A DNA stretch of 64,000 nucleotides from Ganoderma boninense (Eukaryota; Basidiomycota; Agaricomycetes; Polyporales; Polyporaceae). Positions 12,029-24,596 of the stretch are shown here, one piece after another. Under the pieces are notes generated by a model, which had not been told where the DNA came from, ran no database searches, and saw only the letters and a list, made by a program, of their open reading frames with translations. Within the stretch, counting starts at the first letter, position 1; every line of letters starts with the position of its first letter. The translations under genes were made by a program, and so were the position numbers. The stretch is from the NCBI GenBank assembly GCA_002900995.3, contig CM035311.1, positions 3,286,001 to 3,350,000 on the forward strand. Direction: 5' to 3'.

Positions 12029-14041
12029 CTACTCGGCGGGCAGCGGGGAGACCATGTCGGCGTGGACGTGGTAGCAGGACGCAGACACGAGCTGCACGCC
12101 GAGTTCCAGCGCGACCGTCTCGTGGCTCTCCGCCGCGAGCGCCAGCCTCGAGCGCATGAGGCGGCAGTGCCAGTGCCACCCAGGGAGCGGCGACGCCGCG
12201 CTCACGTGCAGCCACTCGAGCTGCTGCGTGTGCCGGACCCCGCTCCCGGCGGCGTGCACCGCGGCGAGGATGCGCAAGCAGCCCGCGCCGTCTGTGCCTG
12301 GCGGCCGCTCGCAGCTGAAGTCGGCGGCGACCGACCAGCGAAAGGGGCCAGGCTTGGACTCGGGAGCGCCGGTAGACGAGCCTGCCAGTGAGTATGGGGA
12401 GAGCATGAGCCTGTACGCTCCTCCTTCCCCTTCCCCCGAGCTCGGCGTCGGTCCTTCGAGCGAGGCTGCGTACCCCCGCGCTGCGAGCGCGTCCCGGCAC
12501 CAAGTCGGGAGCGTGAACGTAAACGTGCCCGCCTCAGGCTCGTCCGGCCGCGCGTCCGGGACCCGCGGCATGAAAGAGGTGGGTGGCAATGCGCGCGCCG
12601 GGTGGTCGAGGAACACCGTGTGCACGCGGAGCTGGACGAGCCACGGCTCGTTGAGCGGGGCGAGCCGCACGAGGCCGCAGGGCGCGTGCGCGTGCGGCCC
12701 AGACGCCCCCCGCCGCAGCGCGCCGCCATGGAGGACGTTCACGGGCCGCTCGGGGGCCGCGACGTGGCAGATGCGCGCGAGGAGCTCCCCGGGGAAGCTA
12801 GACTGCTCGCACGCGAGCACGGCGAGGTACCAGCGCACGCGCTGCGCGTCCCCGGGGGCCTCGAAGAGCGCGTCGGAGGGCGGGAGGCAGGTCGCGAGCG
12901 GGAGGAGAGGGAGCGCGGTCCGGATGCCGTGCGGGGTCGAGGTGTATTCCTGCGGCGCGATCGGCCAGTACCGCGTGAGGAGGTCGACGAAGTGCGTGTG
13001 GGGGACCGGGACGACTTTCCCGGCGCCGGCGAAGTCGCGAGGGGAGTGGGCTAATATAGGAGAGGGCGCGGCACTCGTGAACGTGTAGCGTCGACGGGGC
13101 TCACTGGAAGGCAGATGCTTGGGCAGCATCTCGGTCCCACTGGCTTTGATGTCAGGATCCGGAGGGGTGGCGAGCTGGGGGAGTGCGTCGGGATAGACGG
13201 GGCCCCAGGCAAAGATGCTCTGGTCCGGAATGCGCCTGAGGAGTTCCTCCTGCAGCCGCCTGAACGCGCGTTGGCCCTCCCCGTACAGAGTCGACATCTG
13301 AATGTCGAAGATGCCGAGAAGCGAGTACGCCTGGTCCTCCACCTTGGTCGTCGTGCGGTTCGCGGCCCACGACATGCGCTGCGCAACGCTGCACTCGTCG
13401 AGCGACGGATGGAGACCTCGGTCCCCACCACCCTGAGAAATAGGGATGCCTGTGATCTCCTCGACGAGCGCCGCCAGGCCAGCCTTCGTCCCAAGGGGCT
13501 CCCAAGCCCGGGAGAAGAAGACGAGCCGGGCGGGGGCGATGAGCTCCTGCAGGGTCCATCCGCGGGTGAACCACACCGACGAGCGGAAGGAGGAGCCTTG
13601 TGCACGCAGCGCAGGCGCAGGCAAGGTGGGCACGTCCGAGAGGAAGGCGTAGCAGACCGCCGCGTCGCAGTACCACGCGAACATGGAGTTGATGGACTCG
13701 GAGAGCTCCGAGCTGCTCGTCTTGTCGATGCAGCACGAGTCGATCCAAGATAGCGGAAGCCATCTTTGCGTGCGGCCTCGCATGCCCCTCGGACTTTGTC
13801 AGACAGACCAGAGTCGGAGTCCCAGATGGATGGCGGAGGAGATGGATTGGACGGAGGGAGTGTAAGGACTGGGCGGTGAGGATGATTGACGAGTCCTCTG
13901 GTAAACGTTCTGGATATATCTGATGTCCTGATAGGTTTGCTCTCGTTGGTCCCATCTATGAGATAGGATTGCGTAGGGTGGTGTGGTAGAAGGATCGTTG
14001 AATTCGACGAACTCGCCCGTGACAAGATCTAGCAGCCGCAT
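12029..14041 (-). pseudogene. HET-domain protein, paralogue 1, frameshifted
   Basis: HET (heterokaryon incompatibility, PF06985) proteins act in fungal non-self recognition and can trigger cell death when hyphae fuse. Translation from the ATG at 14,041 gives MRLLDL and the HET motif YAILSHRW. Further on, in two other frame segments, come SIWDSDSGLSDKV, WIDSCCIDKTSSS, MFAWY, GWTLQELIAP, and a central part with VEDQAYSLLGIFDIQM and RIPDQSIFAW. That central part resembles the region after HET domains in many basidiomycete proteins (DUF8212-like). The reading frame shifts once in the Ser/Pro-rich linker (about 13,800-13,900) and shifts back at about 13,752, where CTTGG replaces CTCTGG of paralogue 2, a 1-nt deletion. 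Without these the protein would be about 670 residues and end at 12,029. It is a pseudogene unless the indels are assembly errors. It lies just inside arm A and is divergent from the coiled-coil gene. Confidence 0.85.
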
Positions 14042-14452
14042 TGGTGTTGGAGTAGGAAAGATGTCAGCTACTACTTCTAGTTTGTGAATTCAACATCGCC
14101 GTAGCAAGTCTGATACATATTCATGTATATCTCGCACCTTGTTTGTGCTATGACCGAGTTCGAATCCAATGTGGCTGAGTGGAAGGCTAGCGGAGCGACG
14201 TAGTCGGAAGTTAAGCGCCGTGTGATCGGCTGGCGTCTAACGCATCCATAGCACGGGGACGTTATTGTTGATATTGGCTTGGACGAACTCGACGACTCTC
14301 CACGACCACTGTGCTTGCTCTATCTCTGTTTGACTCTTTCTTGCTTTCTGGATGCTTTTCTGACGCTTGTGTATCGCTTTCGATCTGTTGTTGTCCACAT
14401 CTACGCGTAACTTATCCCTAATTTGTCCCCAAACACGTCGCGACATCATCGC
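14042..14452. promoter_or_regulatory. Divergent intergenic region
   Basis: This 411-bp spacer separates the start codons of the HET gene (minus) and the coiled-coil gene (plus), so it probably holds both promoters. No clear TATA box or named operator is visible. A tRNA A-box-like TGGCTGAGTGG occurs at 14,173 without a matching B box downstream. Confidence 0.45.
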
Positions 14453-17251
14453 ATGCCACCACGCGTGAAGAACCGCAAAGACGAAGTGCAGGCGAGCGGA
14501 GCGGTGCCTCCCAATGCCGAGGTGCGTTATGCCGTGTGATGTTATGCCTGTTCGTTACCAAATGTACAAGCAGGTTGCCCGACTCCAAAAGGAACTGCAG
14601 CTCTGCACCCTGAGGCTCTCGCAAATGCAGGCGCGTCTCATGGCTACCCTCGACGAGCTCGACGCGTCGCGCAACGCGCACCAACTAGAACTGAAGGCCG
14701 AGCGACGCGCCAAGGAGAGGCTGAGCGAGAAGCTCGATCGGTACCTGGGCGAAGTCAGGCGGGCGGACGCGGAGAGGGACGAGATGCGCGAGGTAGTTTC
14801 GATCCTGGTCGAGAAAGGTGTGTGTGCTACTACAGCTCGTAGGCGGGGGAGCACGCGTGGTTTTCCGAACGTACCTAGCGCTCATACCTACACCCCCTTG
14901 GTTTGTCTGTATAGTTGAGGCTTGCAATGATTATTCTGCGTGGCCGTATGCGCGGATGAGCCTTGCGCGCCCCCTCGGTTGGTCATGCCTCAACACATTC
15001 CTCGTGTCTCGCACCCTGATTCGCTCCTAATATTGCCTCCTTTCCACGCATTACAGAGTTGTACAGTTCCCGCGGGCACGGCAGCAGACACGTCGAGCCG
15101 CCAGACGATGACGGTAACGACGCTGTGCGTACCGTGCTCCTCGCGTCGGTGCACAAGAGACTCGAGGACGAGCGGCAGGCTCATGCGCGCACGAAGCAGG
15201 AGGCTGATGCGGAAACCCTCAGACTTCGGGCTATGGTCGCCCGCCGCGACGCAGAGCTGGACGCCTGCGCCACGCATTCAGGCCATCGAGTCCTGCTCTC
15301 GACCTCGCTGTCTGCGAGTGCGCCGTCTTCGTCGAACGGTCCCAACCATTTCCACCGCACAAACGGACGCGAACATCTTGGACACGAATTCGCAGCAGGG
15401 CCATCGCGCGTGTCACGCAGCAATGAGGGGATTGAACCGGTTGTCTCTCTTGCTGGTACGCGAGGACGCACTCTTGAGCGCGAAGTTGCCTTCCTGCAAG
15501 GACAGGTGAGTGTCCGAACGTCTCAGCAAAGTATACGAGATATTTTTAATGACCCCCTCAATAGCTCCAACAAGCTCGAGTACACCAATCGCGGATACTG
15601 AACGGCGATGCGCACGCTACGCCCATAACCAGGACATCATTACCCCAAGCAGACCTCCAGCTCGGAGTCGCGGTCGCCACAAGGCTGAGCAGCTCCGCAC
15701 CCGCTCTCGAAATACCCGCTCGCGCTGAGCTGCCGCCAAGTCCCCACATACATCCACAAGACATGTCGAACACCCCTTCCGACTACGTCCTGACCCCCGC
15801 AAACGCACGCACTCCTTCGCGTCCAGAGGACAGCCGCAGCTCGCCCGCTCCTTGCCTTGTGGAGGAAGAGCCTGCCAGACCCTCCTCCGCAAGTGGAGGC
15901 TTGGAAGACTTGAAGCACCAAATTGGCCTCCTGTCCTCCGAGATCGACGCCTTCAGCGCGGAGCGGGCTGCCGTGAAGAAAATGCTCTCGGCAGCGCGTC
16001 CACAGGTATACTGCATTTGCACTGCGAACTAGTGTATCAACCACAGGCTTACCTGCGATGTAGGAGCACCTCACGAGGGACTCTGCACCTCCTCAAAACG
16101 TAACATCACCCGACCCTCCTCCCGCCCCGTCTTCTTCTCCTTCTTCAAGTCACGACTCGTGCATCAGGTACGCACCGTCCACCCCTCCCCTCCCACCCCT
16201 CTCACTTGTGTCGTTGATCTCGCGCCGGCGCACGGGCGCACACAGGGAGACGCAGGCGCTGCGCGCGGAGTTCCACGAGCTCGCGCGCCAGACCGCGCGC
16301 CGCGAGCGCGAGATGCAGGCCGAGATCGCCGCCCTCCGGCACGCCCTCGTCGCGCGCGCGCCCGCGGACGACGACGAGACGCGCTGCGCGCCCGGCGAGC
16401 CGAAACTGCCAGTGCTCGCACCCCCATCAGCGCCGGCGCCGTCCCCACGCATCCCTTCCGCGCCCCGCGTCCCTGCCCCGGTGCATGGCGCCCTCGCGGA
16501 CGATGATGAAAATAAAGATACTGGCGGAGGCGGGGATGACGGAGGTGCGGAAGAAGAAGGCCCCGTGGCTGAAGCTGAGGAAGAGGAAGAAGAGCTCGGA
16601 AGCGAGATGGACGAGCAGTCGATGGAGCTCGCGACGCCGCTGCACCCGACCATCCTCTCGCTCGCCGACGACGACCTCATCATTCCCCCGCCCTCTCAAA
16701 TGCCCCCGTCGCTCGCCGCGAGCACCAGCACGAGTGCGCGCGAAGAATTCGAGCCGTCGGACATCCCGTTACCCATCTCCCCTGAGGACGGCGATGGTGG
16801 TGGTGCGGGTGGTGGTGGCCTCGCGTTCTCGCCCCTCTTCGCGTCCTCGCCCACGCATGCGCATGCGCACCCGCACCCGCAATCGTCCTCTCTGCTCTTC
16901 TCTGCGAGCACACACATACCCATACCCACACCCACACCCGGGGCGTCATCCCCGTCCCTGGCAGCGATACACCACGCGCAGGCCCCCGCTCCGCCAGATC
17001 TCGATCTCCTCGCCAGGGTCGAGAGCGCAGCGCACGCGCGCGTCGCGGAGATCGAGCGCGAGGTCGACGCGGTGCAGCGCGACCTGGGCGCGCGGGCTCG
17101 CGAGCTCGCGGCGAAGAACGCCGCGCTCGCGCAGCTCCGTGCTTCCGCGCCATGGCTCCACGGCGACGCGGGCACCTCGGCCGCGGGTGGCACCTGTGCC
17201 CCCCACGACGCCGCTGCAGATGGAGATGCGCGCGAAGGAGGACGAGGATGA
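14453..17251 (+). CDS. Predicted coiled-coil protein, six exons
   Basis: The exons I read are 14,453-14,521, 14,574-14,817 (or from 14,571, a NAGNAG acceptor), 15,057-15,505, 15,565-16,005, 16,064-16,167 and 16,246-17,251. All are phase-consistent and give about 770 residues. Exon 2 is strongly heptad-like (LQKELQLCTLRLSQMQARL, then an acidic/basic helix), and helices return in exon 3 (VHKRLEDERQAHARTKQEAD), exon 4 (DLKHQIGLLSSEID) and exon 6 (RAEFHELARQTARREREMQ; EIEREVDAVQRDLGARAREL). Between them lie Ser/Pro-rich and acidic low-complexity stretches. No catalytic domain is seen; a structural or scaffold role is only inferred from composition. The intron at 14,818-15,056 is long for this genome and may hide another exon. 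The 3' end is uncertain: an alternative last intron would move the stop to 17,387. Confidence 0.7.
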
Positions 17252-17733
17252 GAAGACGGGCGTGGGCGCGGCGGCGATGGAGCCCGCGAGGGAGAAGGGT
17301 GCATTGCGAGGATGCGAAGACGAAGGCGAAGGGCCGACCGGCGCGCGCGGCGATGCGCATCGCCGTGGCCCTCCGGGCCTCCGCTAGAACCAGAAGTTGG
17401 AAGGACAACTTAACCCTCGTCGCCGTCGCCATTGCTGTCACGCCCGCTCGATTCGATCACAGCACAGTATAACTTACTCACTTGGCACTTGGACCACACA
17501 CCTACGGACTGCGTGGCCGGCCGCGGAACGAAATCGATATCTGGGCTCTCGCCCATCGAGCTCGAGCTCGGACTCGGAACACGACGACCCTGCATCATTC
17601 GCATCATATGTCTGTCGCTGTCGCTGTCAGGCGTCCGTGTCCGTGTCCATGTCCGACTCGACCCACCAATCCAAAATCCAATGTCCGCCCGTCTACGGTC
17701 GCCGAGCAGGATCAGGTTAGAATTTCAAGAGAG

Positions 17734-18243
17734 TCAGGTTAAGTTCCTGAGATGTTCGTGCCAGATGGTCAGCCGCCGGGATTTGACCGGGAAACTATGC
17801 CTTTTATGGAAGGCGTCGGGAGTCGGGAGGTGTTGTCCATTTACCCGGGACACCTCGAGCTCGTTGTCCTTGATCTCTTCGTCGCCGTGCCGTACGATGA
17901 GCTGCTGTATCTTCGTGCCCACTTGGTTTTTTGTAGGCGCGTAAAGCTCAAAATGGCATCGTTACATTACCCCGCCGACTGTCATTAATATACACAATAT
18001 TGACTGGACTTATATTCATCAATGCCGTCCCGAAAACGCAGTATTTAGCGGGTAAACAACAACTTCCATGTCGTTATGTAATGAAAGAGGTGCGCGGTAA
18101 TGACCTTTGTTAAACTCGTACAGACGTCGTCGCCCGGTCTGAAAAAGACCGCCGCTGATTACAACCCCCGTGGGTTCTACAGGGCTGCTCACTGTCGCGG
18201 GCAGCGAGGACGAGGTCACACACAGCGACCGTGAAGGCGGCAT
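17734..18243 (-). other. Possible small minus-strand gene or remnant
   Basis: The minus strand between 17,921 and 17,845 encodes VGTKIQQLIVRHGDEEIKD, NELEVSR with strongly GC-rich third codon positions. It is followed by a good donor (CGG then GTAAAT) and an intron ending CTGACC...CTCAG. Upstream, an ATG at 18,243 starts MPPSRSLCVTSSSLPAT, which ends at a GTGAGC donor whose acceptor TTTTTCAG lies 55 nt on. I could not connect all pieces into one reading frame and do not recognise the protein. It may be a degraded gene. Confidence 0.25.
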
Positions 18244-20155
18244 AATGATGGTATCTTTGCCTGAAAAGGCAGGTTAGGGCGCTTAACGACGGCCAAGATT
18301 GGTCGGCCCTGTCAGTTCACAGAAATGATGAGCCTGGTTTTTGAAAATTCAACCTGATCCTGCTCGGCAACCGTACCGTCCCTCGAGCCCGGGATGCAGG
18401 CGTAGGAAGATGTGGAGACAATAATACTTACTTGTGCCAGTGGCCCTGGATGGGACACGGGCCATCACACATCAGATCCCGGGGCTGATTTAGGATTTGG
18501 ACTCAGTGCACCGCGGGCCATCTCATTCTCATTTCATCGTCGCTGTCGATGTCAACTCTGTTCGCCGGCCCTGTCGCGGCACCGCCCCTGCGTCCAAATG
18601 CGGCGCGTGTTGTTCTCGCCCATCCTACCCAACTCGAAGACGCCGACTTGCCTCTACGGTCGCGGATGGGACAGTGATGCCGATGTGTGGTCTCCAGCCG
18701 GCGTGCGCGGGTGCGGACTGATGGGGGGCCTGTCATTGTGATGCCTGGTTCTGGGTTCGCACTTCTATCCACCGCGCCCGAGACGCGCTAACGCCAAGTT
18801 CCAGCTATCAAAGCTTCGAGCTTCACGCGTCACGACTCGCAGTCAAACTTCGCGCCTCGGGAACCATCCCCAACGCACGGAACACCACGATGACGCTACC
18901 GCTACCGCTATCGTGACGGTCGGCGCGAGCGAACACGCTCCGCAACCAACCGACATTCGAGGGCACGAGAGCACCGCTGCGCACAGCTTGTGGCCGCCAA
19001 TGGTCATTGCCATCGCCCAGGCAGGCAGACAATGGAGAAAAGGCGGTCCCATCGGCCGCGATGGGGACCGGCCGGGCACGCTCGTCCCGGAGGGTGCTTA
19101 CGATCTACTATTAACTCCTCCTGGCTTCTCGAGCTGTGCCCGCTGATGGAGGCGACGTCGTGCGCCGCTGTCGCTGTCGCCGGTCGGACGCTCAACGCTT
19201 ACATACGACACGCCCCCTCTCTCAGCCTCAGGCTGGATCCTGGCTTCGCAGGGTTTAACCGTTGCCGGTCGGCACTTCGACCTGCGCACGCGCATGTATT
19301 CCCCCCTGCCCCCTGCCCCTCCATCAGGCGTGCAGGCCTTTCTTTGATGGAGCTGACAGGGAACAGGGTCTGCCTGCCAGCGCCCGGCGAGCGGGGGCTG
19401 CGTCTGTTCGGTGGACGCTTCTGCCGCCTGCGCCGGTGGCTTATGTCTGATGCATATGGCTGGGACGGACCTTCCGCTGTCGGCGTGCGAACGGAGGCTT
19501 TTTTGGCTTCTGATCAGGGATCTATTTTTCGCTGGTTATTGCGGGAGTCACGCTCGCGACTTTCAAGTTTCGACTGCGCATATTACATCCCTACATACGT
19601 ACGTCTGCTATAGGCACCGAAGCCGCGAGTTTTGCGTTTTGGTTTTTTTTTCCTGTTTCTGCGTGCGTTGATGTGGATGATATGCATCTGTCGTCGATTT
19701 TTCATTTCTGCGTATGTATCTGCCTCTGCCTGTCCGTTTGCCTTTCTTGGATTTACCTCACTGCTGTGCTTTCGTTCTGACAGTTCCCAGTTCCCAGTTC
19801 CAGTTTCCAAGTTCCGCGTTCTCTCTCCCACATCATGTATCATCACTCGCCGCGCTACCCCGTTTCGTGTACGCTCTCGTCATGTCACCGGTCGCTGGTC
19901 AATGTTCTGTTCTATTCTCTACGATGCGTCTCGCCTGCATCAGAAACCGAAATCACGAATGCTATCCCCCATCCCCCATCCCCATTTCTCCCCGGGTCTT
20001 CCCCGTCTGTCAGCGCTCAACGTTCAAGGCTCAGCCACTCAGCGGCCCCGTCGAACCTCGAAGCTGGGGGCCAGCTATCACTATCACCGTGCCTGTGCAC
20101 GCGCGGGAGACGTAACAACGATGGGCTCGATGCGAACAGCCGTCGCTGGCACACG

Positions 20156-20180
20156 CATCTTCATCTTCATCTTCATCTGC
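20156..20180. repeat. CATCTT microsatellite
   Basis: About four copies of CATCTT. This tract makes artificial Ile/Phe-rich open reading frames. Confidence 0.85.
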
Positions 20181-21239
20181 ATCGATTTCACCTTCGTCTT
20201 CCATGCCCAGGCTCGCCGCTCGCGCGCCAACGACCCTGGCGATGCACCGCGCCGTGGCTGTCTGGGTCTCGCGACCGAGCCGTCCGCAGAACGTAGGGTT
20301 TGGAAGCGGCTGAGGGGGTGCCAGAGCGACCGTGGCCTGCCCGGTGCCCGTTGCTGCCGCAGACGCAGCCACAGACGCAGATGTCAATGTGCCCGTGCCT
20401 CTGGGAGACGGAGAAGCGTGTGCCGGGGGAATTTATTATGGCAAAGATATCGGCGTCGGGTCTGATAGGTCTGTGGAACAATGATGATAAGTTCTCTAAG
20501 AAGAAGCAAAGCAGTCGTTATACGTCCCGGTCTGTCGATTGTTGTGAGAGAGATGGGCGACAAGGAGTGCCGCCAGCCAAAGGCCAAAGACGATCAGACT
20601 CTCGACCTCGCCGCGGGCTCACCGGGTACCGGACTCGAAGTGGCTTGACATGCGGATAGGACGGCTGGTCCTCATGCAACCGAAGGATAATACTAATGTT
20701 GCCAGCTGCAGGGTGGCTGGCCCAGGGCCGCAATGTCCGTCCGAAAACGAGCGGTGGTGGCTGCGTTAAATGTGGGGGTGGAGAAGAACACGAGTGTTCT
20801 GAGAGGTCCGGTCGGGCGTCGCCCAAGCCCAAGCCGCCAACATTTCCATTTCATCAACCCAATGACCGTGTCGCGCCCGTGTTACGAGCGAGCGCACCGC
20901 CGCATGAGGGCGACGCAGCAGCAGCGTCCGTATTCCGCGGACAAGCTCTCGTCACGGCTGCCATCCGCGAAGACGAGAGGAACATAAAATCAACTCGTCA
21001 GAAACAAGGGGCCAAATCAGACTCGGAGCGGGGGACACGTCTCCAAAAAATCACTTTAACCCCCTAGACCCAGATACCAGTCCCGGGTGGAAACCACAAC
21101 CGGCTCTGGGAGGGTCGTGCGTGCCACGCTGCCACGGTGCAGCGGGCCCGAAAATTTCTAGAACACCCAGAGTCGCTAAATTACACGTGCAGAATGATAT
21201 GAACATTCACCTCGGTCTATGCGCTCCGCCCTCACGCCC

Positions 21240-22219
21240 TCACGCCCTCGACGGCGGCACATACGTCACATTCAAGCCCCCGGGCCTCGCGTTCGCCCAC
21301 GGCCGCTGCGCGTCCTGGGCCAGCGTGCGCGGCACGACGACGACCTCCTGCGGGGGCGCAGGGACGCGCCTGTACTCCGGCTCCGCCGCCGCCGCGTCAG
21401 CAGGCTTCGAAGCCAAGTTCTCTCTGGAAGCCGCACGCGAGACGGCCGGCGGCGTGTGCGCCTTGACGGTGACGCGCTTCGTCTTCGGGTTGAGGGAGAG
21501 AACCTTGTGCGTCTGGTTGACCGGGTGCGCAGCCTGCGTGTCTGGGCCTGGGGTGCTCGCCCGAGAAGCGGCGGCAGATGAGGGGGACGAGGCAGAGAGG
21601 GTGGGGAACGCGCCCTGGGCGGCGCGGGCCTCCTGGACGGCGCGGGCGCGCGCGTCGGCCTCCCTCGCGAGCGTGTCGGCGACCTGCGTGTCGAGCGCGT
21701 CGGCGAGCGCGGTGCGGGCGGCGGGGACGAGGAGGGCGGCGCCGCAGTGCGGGCAGGCGAAGTGCGGGAGGTTGAGCTCGCAGAGGACGAGGCCGCAGGC
21801 GCGGCAGATGGGCGTGTGCGGCGAGAGCGGGTGCATCCTGGCTGCGATCGCGGACGCCGCGGCGGACGTGGCGGGGAACACGGCATGGATCGGCCGCAAA
21901 TTGCGCAGGGACGATGCGAGGACGGCAGGATGGGTAAGATGGGATGAGATGAGGGCTGTGTTGGCAATGGGCATGGATGGGGAGTGCAGCGTATGGACTG
22001 ACCTTGGCAGAAGCACCCGCCCTTGGGGTCTCGAACGGTGCCGGTGGCTTTGCGGAGATCGTCTCGCAGTTTCTCAAGCCTGAGGACCTCTTTGCTCTTC
22101 GGCGGGCCCGCATCTTTTTGTTTGCCCTTCGCTTTCGCCGGTTGTGCAGCGTGGGCCTTGGCAGGGAGCCTGTCTGAGGGCAGGGGAGATCCTCTGCTTG
22201 CCCATGCGGTCTTGTTCAT
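21240..22219 (-). CDS. C2HC5 zinc-finger protein (TRIP4/Rqt4-like)
   Basis: Two exons, 22,219-22,003 and 21,841-21,240, joined across a 161-nt intron (GTCAGT donor, ATCGCAG acceptor), give 272 residues. Residues 69-105 carry the full zf-C2HC5 pattern (PF06221): Cys69, Cys71, His76, Cys85, Cys88, Cys93, Cys102, Cys105, with HPLSPHTPICRACGLVLC between. This domain typifies TRIP4 (activating signal cointegrator 1) and yeast Rqt4, part of the complex that releases collided ribosomes. Before the finger is a Lys-rich helix (PPKSKEVLRLEKLRDDLRKA); after it come an Ala-rich helix and a C-terminal NPKTKRVTV motif. It lacks the long N-terminal and ASCH regions of animal TRIP4, so it is a short fungal form; a missed 5' exon is possible. 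Codon use is normal and the gene looks intact. Confidence 0.82.
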
Positions 22220-23950
22220 CGTCTGGGTGGTTCCAAGCGTCCAAAGTAGTGATATAGAATCAAACTGAGCAAGCTGTGTCGATGCGAGAGACGAGGACGG
22301 TGAGGAGGGAGGAAGGGATGTGGGTGGACGACGTCTGAGATCGGGGACGGGTCGTGCGAGATTGCGGTGATGCCTGATCGAGATCGCCGCCAGATTGTTC
22401 CGCGCCGCCCACAACTGCCCTCTGCCACTCCACCACCATCACCTCAAACCCCACCTCCGCCATCTCCATCTTCCTGCGTGCTGGCCATCTCCGGAATACA
22501 CTCATGATGTTCATCCACCCCAAATACAACGCGCGACATATCAGGAAAGCACATAGTGCAGCTGCGCGTAGACTGAGGCTGATCTTCAGAAAGTGGCACA
22601 GCGCATGACCAGTGCTTCGTGGTTCGATGTATCCGCCCATGAGAAACGTGGGTATAGCCTATCATACAGGGTGGCGACTCGTCGCAAGTTATTACGTTGC
22701 GTGCACGCTTCGCGAGGTGAGCAGACAAACATCCTTATCCTGGAAACTTGGAGCCGGCGCTCAGTGCTCAGCGCTGACGGGCGCGACGTCCCGCAGCCCG
22801 CGCTAGCGTCGCCCTAAAACAACCTCAGCCTAAGCTACTGTAACTTCGTTGGTCCAGCAAACGCACCACCCCAGGCCGCGCTCCCGCCGGGTCGCTGACG
22901 CGAGAGATGGTGTGATGCGTAATCGTGCCCGCACCCACGTCCCACGTACTGTACCCGCACCGCAGGACTGGAGTCGCTCGAGCCTGATAGGGGGGGGGGC
23001 AGGTTCGTTCATCGGCAGCGCCGGTTCCCGTGTGTCGGTCGTCCCCACCGTTCGCAGGCGCGATCACGAGCACCCACGCTCGTCCGTGGCGGATCGGAGC
23101 GCAGTGGACGAGCCGTTCTCGAGGCCCGCACCACGTCCGCCGTGCGAAGGACGCGTACGCGAGCACGCCTGATCGCAGGCAGGTCCCCAGTCCTGGCGCT
23201 GGCTGACGCGGCAGGTCAGGACCAGAACCAGACCCAGAACCCGTCCTGGTGCCACCCGCGACCACAGCTGGTGTTCGCTTGATCGCGTTTCAAAATCACG
23301 ACGGTGGTTCCCGCGTCCGAACACGAACACCGTACCGTACCATGACGGCCATGATGATGATGACCACGGAAAGTACCCGTGCCAGGCCTCGGACGGGCAT
23401 CACGCCGAAACCTTGCCAGTGGCATGCGCGCGGCTTCAGCACTGGGATCTGTGTTCCAAGTTCCACGGTAAATGCATGTATTCGTATTCGCGTTCGCGTT
23501 CGTGTTCGCTCTCGCGATCAGCACATACCAAAGCCGTCTATGTGGTCTTCCGGGCGCCAGCTGGAGCCTCGAGCCTCGAGCTGCTTCTCCGACTTCACCG
23601 GCGGAAACCAAACCTTGATGCACCCTGCTACTATCTGCCATGATAGGACTAGGAGCACGCCTAGCCCGTTGTGGCACAGGCTCCGAGCTCCTTCGTCAGC
23701 AGCCCGCCCTCAGGGTCGGAAGCCCCGAAACGACCACGCCGGCGCGTATCCGTATCCGTATCCCTGGACCGCGACCCCTTGAAGCTTGAACCCCCGGACG
23801 GTAAACCTGCGGTGCGATCACAGTCGGCTTCCCTGCGCAAAAAAAATTAGCACACTGCAGCCTGCATTGAACATTCCGAGTCACCGTCCCGCTAGACGTG
23901 CAAGTGCACGCACTCACCGCTCGATAAAGCACCGACAGGGCCACGGGCCC
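22220..23950. other. Intergenic, nothing firm
   Basis: Upstream flank of the C2HC5 gene. Open stretches on the minus strand (for example 22,260-22,640) lack splice logic or recognisable motifs. A run of ten G residues (22,988-22,997) and CG-rich tandem text near 23,485-23,520 are the only notable features. Confidence 0.5.
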
Positions 23951-24462
23951 ATGCCAGCTGCGCCTTCCCGACAGGACGACGCACCGGCAGCCCCCCACAC
24001 GCGGTCGCCCACGTTCGCAGGCCCCTCGTCCGCGTGGGACGCTCCGAGCGGGCGGAGGCACAGTCTGTCACCCCCCTCCCGCTGTGCACGGACTCCGAGC
24101 TCAGGCTCTCGCTCGCCAGGCACCGCAGACAGAGCAAGGTTCGCCCACTCGGAGTCGATGAGGCTGAGGCTCGCCCCCTCGTCCGCATCACACCTTCGTC
24201 TCCAGGAACCGTGGTCCCCGAGGCTGACTCGGACGGGACACCCCGTTTCCCTCTGCCCCCCACTGTGGCGCGAGGCCGCCAGGATCTGTCGGCCTCTCGA
24301 ATATCCTTGACACGCGTCCTGGGCCTTCTACCGCGCCGCCCCCGCTCGCCGTCCATCCTGGAGGCTCGAGGACCCGGATTTCGTAAAAATGTCTGCGGCG
24401 CAAAACAAAACAAAAAACGAAAACAATCAGCCAGCGCTTCGTCCTCCTCCCCGCGTACCTGA
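23951..24462 (+). CDS. Possible small hypothetical protein, frameshifted
   Basis: An ATG at 23,951 opens MPAAPSRQDDAPAAPHTRSP in one frame. A second frame then carries DSELRLSLARHRRQSKVRPL and ends in a basic Lys/Arg and Ser-rich tail with a stop at 24,460. The two frames could be joined only by a one-base change at the C-run near 24,070-24,078, so either the gene is broken or the model is wrong. Third-position GC is fairly high. No family is recognised and no neighbour suggests a role. Confidence 0.25.
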
Positions 24463-24596
24463 GCCTCACCTCAAGGCCTCGCCGTCGGCATCGTGGCCTC
24501 ACGCTGTCCCGCAGCCAAGCCCCCGGACGGGCCGCCTTTCTGTGCGTGTATGCGCTGCGCCTGGAGGGACGGAGCGAGAAGCGGGCGGACGCCAGA

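Larger units (their letters stand above)
17252..21239. other. Mostly non-coding stretch
   Basis: Apart from the weak candidate at 17,734-18,243 I see no convincing gene. Long open stretches at 19,632-20,465 have compositions produced by CATCTT-type repeats (20,156-20,180) and GC-rich sequence. A short open stretch near 20,755-21,067 encodes a Cys/His cluster (CVKCGGG then HEC) but does not match the spacing of a CCHC zinc knuckle. Confidence 0.4.

Noticed and set aside
14159..14225. tRNA-like (GTTCGAATCC, TGGCTGAGTGG) and 5S-like (GAAGTTAAGC) words
   Set aside because: The A-box and B-box words are in the wrong order and no cloverleaf can be drawn; the remaining 5S promoter boxes are missing.
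19632..20465. 277-codon open reading frame on the plus strand
   Set aside because: The hydrophobic run IFIFIFI comes from a CATCTT microsatellite; the rest is Arg- and Cys-rich without motifs.
20755..20800. Possible zinc knuckle (CVKCGGG..HEC) suggesting a retrotransposon Gag
   Set aside because: Spacing does not fit C-x2-C-x4-H-x4-C, and no reverse transcriptase, integrase or LTR is nearby.
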